DNA of 64,000 nt. It comes from JAFDWI01 sp963764215 (GTDB lineage: Bacteria; Actinomycetota; Acidimicrobiia; Acidimicrobiales; Iamiaceae). The notes below the pieces were generated by a model. The model saw only the letters and a list, made by a program, of their open reading frames with translations. It was not told where the DNA came from and made no database searches. This document shows, one piece after another, positions 54,749-64,000 of this stretch. The DNA is taken from assembly GCA_963764215.1 (NCBI GenBank), contig CAVXRS010000002.1, positions 434,001 to 498,000 of the forward strand, in the 5' to 3' direction. The translations under genes and the position numbers were made by a program. Every line of letters starts with the position of its first letter. Positions within the stretch are counted from its first letter, which is position 1.

Positions 54749-56288
54749 GTGACGACCGTGACCTGCGAGTCGAAGGTCCGCAATGATCGCGTCGAACGGT
54801 TCCTTGCACCCCGGGACGACCTGGTGGCCGAACGGGAGCATGCGCCCGGAGTCTTCGAACTGCTCGAAGGCCCGTTCTCCTGGTGGCGACGCACCGTGAA
54901 GAGCGTGGCCCTCGACGCCACCCACCACCAGGTCACCGAGACCGTGGACTTCCGCATCGCCGCCCCGTTCTGGGGCCGTCTGTTCGTCCGACCGTTGCGT
55001 CACCGGATCAGGCAACGCCACCGTCAGCTCGGCGAGGACGAGAACCCGCCGAAGCCGCGCCTTCCCCCGTGGCTGCCCCCGGACCGGCTCGACACCCGGG
55101 CCGCGGTCGTGCTCGCCACGGTCTGTTCACTCGGTGTCGTGGTCGGCTACCTGGGCACGATCATCTCCCAGACGATCACCTACTCGGCCGACGAGTTCGG
55201 GGCTTCCACCGGTGAACAGGGAACCGTCCTCGCCGCCGTCCGGATCGGGGTGCTGGGGGCACTCGTCATCGTGGCACTGGCCGATCGCAGGGGACGGCGA
55301 CGACTCCTGCTCGGTTCCATCGCCGCAGCGTGCGTGACCGCGGCGGTGGGTGCCGCGAGCCCGGGCATGTGGACGCTGGCCGCCAGCCAGACCGTCTCCC
55401 GGGCGTTCAGCACGGCCGCGTCGATTCTGCTCGCGATCGTCGCCGCCGAAGAGATGCCCCGCTCGAGTCGGGCCTATGCGGTCGGGGTGATGACGCTCAC
55501 CGCCGGGTTGGGAGCCGGAATCTGCGTGTGGTTCCTGCCACTGGCCGACACCGGACCTGCCGGCTGGCGCTGGCTGTACCTGATTCCGCTCGTCGGGCTC
55601 GTCCCGCTGATCCGACTTTCGCCGCGTCCTGCCCGAGACGCGTCGGTTCGTCCGCCACCACACCCCCGTGCGGCTGGCCGGACACGGACGACGGCTGCTG
55701 CTGGTCGGATGCGCCCTGTTCGCGGCCGCCCTGTTCGCGACCCCGGCATCCCAACTGCAGAACACGTTCCTGGACCACGAACGCGGGTTCAGCGCCGCCC
55801 GGATCGCCCTGTTCACCCTTGCGACCGGAACTCCGGCCGGGCTGGGCGTGGCCTTCGGCGGACGCCTGGCCGACACTCGGGGACGCCGTCTGGTCGGAGG
55901 TATCGGCGTTCTGGGAGGCTCGCTGCTCGTCTTCATCGGCTATTTCACGCACGGCTGGCCCCTGTGGATGTGGACGATGGGTGGCACCGTGCTGGGCGGC
56001 GCGGCCGTTCCCGCGATCGCCGTCTACGGTCCGGAGCTGTTCCCCACGGCGCTGCGTGGCCGCGCCAACGGCATCCTCCAGACCGCGGCGGTGGTCGGCT
56101 CGAGCGCGGGACTGTTGATCGTCGGACATCTCGTCGACCGATGGGGCCACATGAGCTCGGCCATGTCCGTCGTCCTCGTGGGACCGGTCCTGGTGGCCGT
56201 GCTCCTGGCGTTCGCCTACCCCGAGACGGCGCATCGCACGCTCGAGGAGGTCAATCCCGAGGACGCACTGGAAGCGATCGGACCCTAA
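54749..56288 (+). pseudogene. MFS transporter with extra N-terminal domain, one frameshift
   Basis: The reconstructed protein of about 512 aa has an N-terminal cytoplasmic part of about 110 residues (VERFLAPRDDLVAEREHAPGVF..., with FSWWRRTVKSVALDATHHQVTETVDFRIA, reminiscent of SRPBCC-like beta strands), then a twelve-segment MFS permease with motif A copies (ADRRGRRRLLLG and GGRLADTRGRRLVGG) and a sugar-porter-like loop end (PETRRFVRHH, PELFPTALRGRANG). The frame shifts near 55615; the correct reading resumes FRRVLPETRRF. GTG 54749 has GGAGG 11 bases upstream; the frame is open back to 54683. It is divergent from murA. Substrate unknown. Confidence 0.75.
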
Positions 56289-56360
56289 GAAGGGTCGTGC
56301 CCGGTGCGGTGAATTTCGTTGTCGCCACCGAAACGTCGACGCGCCCAGTACATTTTCCTC

Positions 56361-57122
56361 ATGCTCATTCGTCGTGTTCTTGTCTCTGCCTGTGTCGCTG
56401 CGACCGTGGCGCTCGCAGGCTGCAGCGGGTCCCGCCCCACCCTGGCGCCCGCACCGACCGCAGCCGGACCGACCACGACCGCGACCCCGACGACGACCAC
56501 CCTGGTCGCTCCGGGAATGTCCCTGGTGGCGACGGCGATTCCGTCCTCGATGGCCGTGTATCCCGCACCCGACAAGTCCCAGAAGCCGAAGACGACGCTG
56601 TCGAACCCGAACCAGAACGGCGCTCCGCTGGTGTTCCTGGTCAAGACCAAGAAGGGCAACTGGTACAACGTGTACCTGCCGATCCGGCCGAACGACAGCA
56701 CCGGTTGGGTCCCAGCCGACCAGGTGACGGTCAAGCCCAACCCCTACCGCATCGTCGTGTCGGCCTCCAATCACAAGCTCACGCTCGAGAAGGTCGGCAA
56801 GCCGATCAACACGTTCACGGTCGGGATCGGGCGCGACCAGTACCCCACACCGGGCGGCGTCTACTACATCAAGGAACTGCTGCAACCGCCGAACCCCAAT
56901 GGCGCGTACGGGCCGTATGCATACGGGCTTTCCGGATTCACCGAAGTCGCCGCGTTGGCCAACTTCGACGGCGGCCAGGGGGTCATCGGAATCCACGGCA
57001 CCAACGACCCGTCGTCGATCGGGTCCAGCGTGAGTCACGGCTGCATCCGCATGCACAACAACGACATCACCAAGCTCGCCAAGCTCCTCCCCCTGGGCAC
57101 CCCGGTCACGATCAAGTCCTGA
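56361..57122 (+). CDS. L,D-transpeptidase lipoprotein (YkuD domain)
   Basis: A 253-aa cell-wall enzyme. The lipobox is LAGCSG with Cys21, followed by a Thr/Pro-rich linker and an SH3-like domain (residues 55-125, WYNVYLPIRPNDSTGWVP). The YkuD catalytic domain has His212 (IGIHGT) and nucleophile Cys228 (SVSHGCIRM). It would form 3-3 peptidoglycan cross-links or attach proteins. ATG 56361 begins the signal sequence; the frame is open 42 bases further upstream. A carbapenem-sensitive target is typical of the family. Confidence 0.92.
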   Translation: MLIRRVLVSACVAATVALAGCSGSRPTLAPAPTAAGPTTTATPTTTTLVAPGMSLVATAIPSSMAVYPAPDKSQKPKTTLSNPNQNGAPLVFLVKTKKGNWYNVYLPIRPNDSTGWVPADQVTVKPNPYRIVVSASNHKLTLEKVGKPINTFTVGIGRDQYPTPGGVYYIKELLQPPNPNGAYGPYAYGLSGFTEVAALANFDGGQGVIGIHGTNDPSSIGSSVSHGCIRMHNNDITKLAKLLPLGTPVTIKS

Positions 57123-57124
57123 TC

Positions 57125-57171
57125 GAGCCGCCCCGCCCTCGGATCTCAGAGCCGCCCAGCCCTCAGATCTC
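57125..57171. repeat. Imperfect 24-bp tandem duplication
   Basis: GAGCCGCCCCGCCCTCGGAT followed by CTCA at 57125-57148 is repeated at 57149-57171 with two internal differences. It lies between convergent genes, and the second unit includes the stop codon of the hydrolase gene, so it duplicates that 3' end. Confidence 0.6.
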
Positions 57172-57714
57172 GTCCAGCCAGGCCCGCACGAGCGCGACCA
57201 CCGCCTCGTCACAGCCCGACGGGTCGTGACGCTGGCCGTCCAGGAACTCGAGCCGCACCGGGGCCGGGATGCCCGCGACGGCGGTCGTGAGTTCTGCGGG
57301 GGTCGCGAACGGATCCCGGGAACCCGAGACGAACAGACACGGCACGTCGATGCCAACGAAGTGCTCGACGCGCAGCCGGTCGGGTTTGCCCGGCGGGTGC
57401 AGCGGATAGCTGAGGAGCACCAGCCCGGCGGTGGCCGGCGTGCCGACCGCGGCCATCGAGCACATCCGTCCACCCATCGATCGGCCTCCCAGAACGAGGG
57501 TCGGACCGAATGCGTCCCGTGCTTCACCGACCGCGGCCTCGACGTCGGCAAGCAGCTTCGGGGCACGGTCCGGTGGACCGCGGCGCCTGGCGCGATACGA
57601 GAAATCCCGACGGTCCACGGGCAGCGGTGCGAGCCCGTTTTCGAGCCCCACCAGCGTGTGATGGCTCCGGTCTCCACCCGCTCCGGGGAAGAGCACCAAG
57701 GCGTCAGGGTTCAT
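57163..57714 (-). CDS. Alpha/beta-hydrolase, TEX30/KANL3-like
   Basis: A 183-aa compact hydrolase. It has an oxyanion-type start (LVLFPGAGGDRSHHTL), nucleophile in GGRSMGGRM, acid in SGSRDPFATP and catalytic His in LDGQRHDPSG. The size and GGRSMGGR signature fit the small TEX30/KANL3-like group of predicted hydrolases; the substrate is unknown. It ends 40 bases from the convergent transpeptidase gene. Confidence 0.8.
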   Translation of the reverse strand: MNPDALVLFPGAGGDRSHHTLVGLENGLAPLPVDRRDFSYRARRRGPPDRAPKLLADVEAAVGEARDAFGPTLVLGGRSMGGRMCSMAAVGTPATAGLVLLSYPLHPPGKPDRLRVEHFVGIDVPCLFVSGSRDPFATPAELTTAVAGIPAPVRLEFLDGQRHDPSGCDEAVVALVRAWLDEI

Positions 57715-57848
57715 GGTCAGGGTGACGCTAGCGGAACCCCCGGTTCCGACGACCGGCAGGAACCACGGGTTTTGGCACGATCGGTGTGGATTTCTCGACT
57801 ATCCTCATGGCGCAACGAACCCGACAGTCGCGAAAGGAAAGTGCGGGC

Positions 57849-58815
57849 ATGAGTGACGTTTCCCAAGGGCCTGGATGGTGGCAGGCTTCAGACGGTAAGT
57901 GGTACCCACCCGAGCAGCATCCCGAGGCGCAGAACGGGCCGCAGGGATCGCCCCCGGGCGCCCAGTCCCCGCAAGGTCCGCCCCCGGGCGCTCAGCCCCC
58001 GCAAGGTCCGCCCCCGGGGATGCCTCCTCAGGGACCGCCTCCCGGCGGAGCTGGCGCACCCGGCGCACCAGGGCACCCGGCGGAGGGTTCGCGGCTGGCT
58101 TCCGGAGCCGGCCCGTCGGTCTCGATCGGCGACGCCTTCAACTGGGGTTTCAAGAAGTTCCAGGAGAACCTCGGTCCGATCCTGATCGCCGCGGTCATCA
58201 TCTTTGCCGTACTCGCGGTGATCGAGGTGCTTCCTCTGGGTGCTCCTGGGCACGGCGCTGCTGTCCACGACGACGACGCACACGACCACCTACGGCTACA
58301 CGTACCAGACGACATCCGGTGGTGGCTTCTTCATGACGCTGATCATGACGGGGATCATCACCCTCGTCTTCTACGTCGGCGCGTTCATCCTCCAGATGGC
58401 GATCATCCGGGCAACGCTGATGATCACCAACGGTGAGGAGCTGTCGTTGGGCCGCATGTTCAGCACCGAACAGTTCGGCGCCTACCTGCTCGCCAGCGTG
58501 CTCGTCGCCATCGGAGTCGGCATCGGATCGATCTTCTGCTACATGCCCGGGCTGATCGTCTGGTTCTTCACGTTCTTCTTCGGATGGTTCGTCATCGACA
58601 AGAAGATGGGCGCGATCGATTCGATCAAGGCGAGCTTCAGCCTCGTGAACAAGAACATGGGGACGTGCGTCGGGTTCATTCTCGCCAGCATGCTTGCGAT
58701 CTTCATCGGGGCCATCCTCTGTGGAATCGGGCTCCTCGTGGCCTTCCCCGTGGTCGTGCTCTCGACCGGGTACGTGTACAAGAAGATGCAGGGCGAAGAG
58801 GTCGCCGCCGCCTGA
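57849..58815 (+). pseudogene. DUF2510 multi-pass membrane protein, one frameshift
   Basis: Reconstructed as about 321 aa. It has an N-terminal DUF2510 motif (GPGWWQASDGKWYPPEQHP), a Pro/Gly/Gln-rich linker made of GPPPGAQxPQ repeats, then a membrane domain starting VSIGDAFNWGFKKFQENLG with five to six helices (TLIMTGIITLVFYVGAFIL, ILASMLAIFIGAILCGIGL). This is the layout of proteins related to the glycerophosphodiester phosphodiesterase membrane domain. An extra C near 58233 breaks the frame; without it the sequence continues VLLWVLLGTALLSTTTT. AAAGGAAAG precedes the ATG. Function unknown. Confidence 0.75.
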
Positions 58816-58838
58816 CCTAACGGGCATCTCGCAGCCTC

Positions 58839-59351
58839 ATGACCCTCGATGGCCCGTCCGGATTCCCGGGCGGGCCATCGTCGGTTTCGACCCACGGTTG
58901 GTACCCGGATCCCTCGGGCTACTGGGAGTACCGCTGGTGGGACGGTTCGAGCTGGTCGACCGATGTCGCCACCGGCCTCTACCGGCACTCCGAGCCGCTG
59001 CCGACGATCGCCCCCACACCGGGCGACCCTCGAGCAGCCATCTTCGATGTCGCCGGGACGTACGAACGCGAACCGGCAAGATTCGTGTTGAGCTGGTATT
59101 ACGTCACTTTCGTACCGACCAGACGGGTCCACGAGACCCGCCATCTTCCTCTCGGTACGGTTGCGGCCGCGAAGGTTGCGAACGCCTCGAGTGTCGACGC
59201 CGCGGGCACCGTCCGGTTGGAGATCCGCGGTGCCGGTTACGTGGGCCCGAGTGTGTTCGAGCTCAAGGCTGTCCCGGGCGCCCATTGGGTGCGCGCCCTC
59301 ATCCTCCGCCAACGGGCCATCGTGACCGGCATCCCGGCCACCGTCGGCTGA
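58839..59351 (+). CDS. DUF2510-domain protein
   Basis: A 170-aa soluble protein with an N-terminal DUF2510 motif (HGWYPDPSGYWEYRWWDGSSWS, residues 19-40) and a C-terminal beta-rich domain of about 100 residues with GTVAAAKVANASSVDAAGTV and LEIRGAGYVGPSVFELKAV, suggestive of a PH-like fold. It follows another DUF2510 protein gene by 23 bases and is probably co-transcribed. Function unknown. Confidence 0.75.
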   Translation: MTLDGPSGFPGGPSSVSTHGWYPDPSGYWEYRWWDGSSWSTDVATGLYRHSEPLPTIAPTPGDPRAAIFDVAGTYEREPARFVLSWYYVTFVPTRRVHETRHLPLGTVAAAKVANASSVDAAGTVRLEIRGAGYVGPSVFELKAVPGAHWVRALILRQRAIVTGIPATVG

Positions 59352-59411
59352 CCCCCCAAAAAGAAACGAATGTCGGGGCGGCGGGCGGCGGGCCGCGGGT
59401 CGAGGTGAACG

Positions 59412-60878
59412 TCAGGCGATGGGACGGTCGGTCGGAGCGACCGGCGTGGGAAGGTCCGAGGTGCCCATCAGAAACGCATCGGCGGCCGCGGCGGCCGAAC
59501 GCCCCTCGGAGATCGCCCACACGATCAGGCTCTGGCCCCGACCCATGTCGCCGGCCACGAAGACGCCCGGCACGTTCGTCGCGTAGCCCGCGTCGCGGGC
59601 GACGTTGCCCCGTGGGTCCAGATCCACCCCGAGATGATCGAGCAACGGCGACTTCTCCGGCCCGGTGAACCCCAGTGCCAACAGCACCAACTCACAGGGC
59701 AACTCGAAGGAGGTGTCGGGGACCTCGACGAAGCTCGGACGACCGTCGACCATCTCGCTGCGCACCTCGTGTGCCCGGAGACCGGCCACATTGCCGGAAC
59801 CGTCGTCGACGAACTCCTGCGTGTTGACCGCGAAGACCCGCTCGCCGCCCTCCTCGTGCGCCGCGGAGCTGCGCAGCATCAGCGACCACATCGGCCACGG
59901 CGTCGACGCATCCCGGGTTTCCGGTGGCCGCGGCATGATCTCGAACTGGTGGACCGACACCGCTCCCTGACGGTGGGCGGTCCCCAGGCAGTCTGCGCCG
60001 GTGTCGCCGCCACCGATGATCACCACCCGTTTGCCGTGGGCCGTGATCGGCGAGGCCGCGATGTCGCCGAGCTGGACGCGGTTCGAAGGTGGCAGGTACT
60101 CCATCGCCTGATGGATCCCCCCGAGCTCGCGCCCGGGGATCGGCAGGTCCCGCCACTGCGTGGCACCACCGGCGAGGATGATCGCGTCATAGGTCGCGCG
60201 GAGTTCGTCGACGGGGAGATCCGCGCCGACTTCGACCGAGGTGCGGAACTCGGTTCCTTCGGCCTCCATCTGGGCGAGCCGACGGTCGATGAACCGCTTC
60301 TCCATCTTGAACTCGGGGATCCCATACCGCAGCAGGCCACCGATGCGGTCCGCCCGTTCGAACACGACCACCGTGTGACCGGCGCGGGTGAGCTGCTGCG
60401 CGGCCGCCAGCCCTGCCGGCCCGGAACCGACCACGGCCACCTTCCGGCCGGTCTTGACCTCGGCCACCACCGGGCTGACCCAGCCCTCGGCGAACGCCCG
60501 CTCGACGATCTCGAACTCGACCTGCTTGATCGTCACCGGCGGCTGGTTGATGCCCAGCACACATGCGGTCTCACACGGCGCCGGACACAGTCGCCCGGTG
60601 AAGTCCGGGAAGTTGTTGGTGGCGTGCAACCGGTCGGACGCGTCCTTCCACTGCCCCCGCCAGACCAGGTCGTTCCAGTCGGGGATGATGTTGCCGAGTG
60701 GACACCCCTGATTGCAGAACGGGATCCCACAATCCATGCAGCGACTCGCCTGGGCACGCAGCTCGGCCTCGTCGAAGGGCTCGTAGACCTCCTTCCAGTC
60801 CTTGAGCCGTACCGGAACAGGTCGGTGCGCCGGCAGTTTGCGTTCGGTGTGTTCGAGAAATCCCTTGATGTCGGCCAT
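59412..60878 (-). CDS. gltD: Glutamate synthase small subunit
   Basis: A 488-aa FAD/iron-sulfur protein that takes electrons from NADPH and passes them to GltB. The N-terminal Cys cluster is C47MDC, C55NQGC and CPAPC..C (98-106) for two 4Fe-4S centres. FAD binding is at VVGSGPAGLAAAQ (150-162) and NAD(P)H binding at VIIGGGDTGADCLG; the C-terminal FAD motif is VFVAGDMGRGQSL. It follows gltB on the same strand with a nine-base gap, forming a gltBD operon. Confidence 0.97.
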   Translation of the reverse strand: MADIKGFLEHTERKLPAHRPVPVRLKDWKEVYEPFDEAELRAQASRCMDCGIPFCNQGCPLGNIIPDWNDLVWRGQWKDASDRLHATNNFPDFTGRLCPAPCETACVLGINQPPVTIKQVEFEIVERAFAEGWVSPVVAEVKTGRKVAVVGSGPAGLAAAQQLTRAGHTVVVFERADRIGGLLRYGIPEFKMEKRFIDRRLAQMEAEGTEFRTSVEVGADLPVDELRATYDAIILAGGATQWRDLPIPGRELGGIHQAMEYLPPSNRVQLGDIAASPITAHGKRVVIIGGGDTGADCLGTAHRQGAVSVHQFEIMPRPPETRDASTPWPMWSLMLRSSAAHEEGGERVFAVNTQEFVDDGSGNVAGLRAHEVRSEMVDGRPSFVEVPDTSFELPCELVLLALGFTGPEKSPLLDHLGVDLDPRGNVARDAGYATNVPGVFVAGDMGRGQSLIVWAISEGRSAAAAADAFLMGTSDLPTPVAPTDRPIA

Positions 60879-60887
60879 GTCGTCTCC

Positions 60888-64000
<3,113 letters not shown>

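Overview
The window is high-GC DNA with actinobacterial gene content: gatCAB, a PASTA-domain Ser/Thr kinase, treS with a maltokinase, an Asp-type MurA, DUF2510 and YHYH proteins. This fits an actinobacterium, perhaps class Acidimicrobiia, but the taxonomy is inference because no rRNA or tRNA gene was recognised. The exception is about 0.6-2.1 kb, which is clearly AT-richer and differs in codon use.

Layout. 0-6.2 kb is a mobile-element pile-up. A lipoprotein gene is split by a 4,781-bp segment flanked by a 19-bp direct repeat. Removing one repeat copy plus the segment restores a continuous 415-codon reading frame. The segment carries two AT-rich secreted-protein genes, an IS30 remnant, an IS1182-type element with CTAG flanks, and a complete IS30-type element. 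6.2-10.2 kb holds an MFS transporter, a short-chain dehydrogenase, an APH-fold phosphotransferase and an EthD-domain protein, punctuated by a recurring two-hairpin element. 10.2-21.2 kb holds a histidine kinase divergent from a response regulator, then a DUF5666-like protein and a MacAB-like export cluster (adaptor, ATPase, permease, second adaptor), then a secreted NHL/beta-propeller protein. Most reading frames in this block are broken by single-base indels without in-frame stop substitutions. 21.1-24.0 kb holds a TetR regulator with an EmrB/QacA-type exporter and a lipoprotein.

24.1-64 kb is mostly housekeeping: gatCAB; an esterase and a TetR regulator sharing a palindromic operator; an SCP2 protein; the PASTA kinase; ligA divergent from a DUF4388 protein; a MetE/UROD-like protein; cysteine desulfurase with mnmA (tRNA 2-thiolation); galT; a rhomboid protease; an overlapping enoyl-CoA hydratase/treS/maltokinase operon (trehalose to maltose to maltose-1-phosphate); rnz; a YHYH lipoprotein; a TauD-family dioxygenase; a CHAD protein; meaB; murA; an MFS transporter with an extra N-terminal domain; an L,D-transpeptidase lipoprotein; two DUF2510 proteins; and gltD with the 3' two-thirds of gltB, which runs off the right edge.

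Quality caution. At least twenty single-base frameshifts are visible, concentrated at 12-20.6 kb. They also affect murA, which is normally essential, so uncorrected sequencing indels explain many of them more simply than gene decay. Broken genes are reported as pseudogene entries with reconstructed products.
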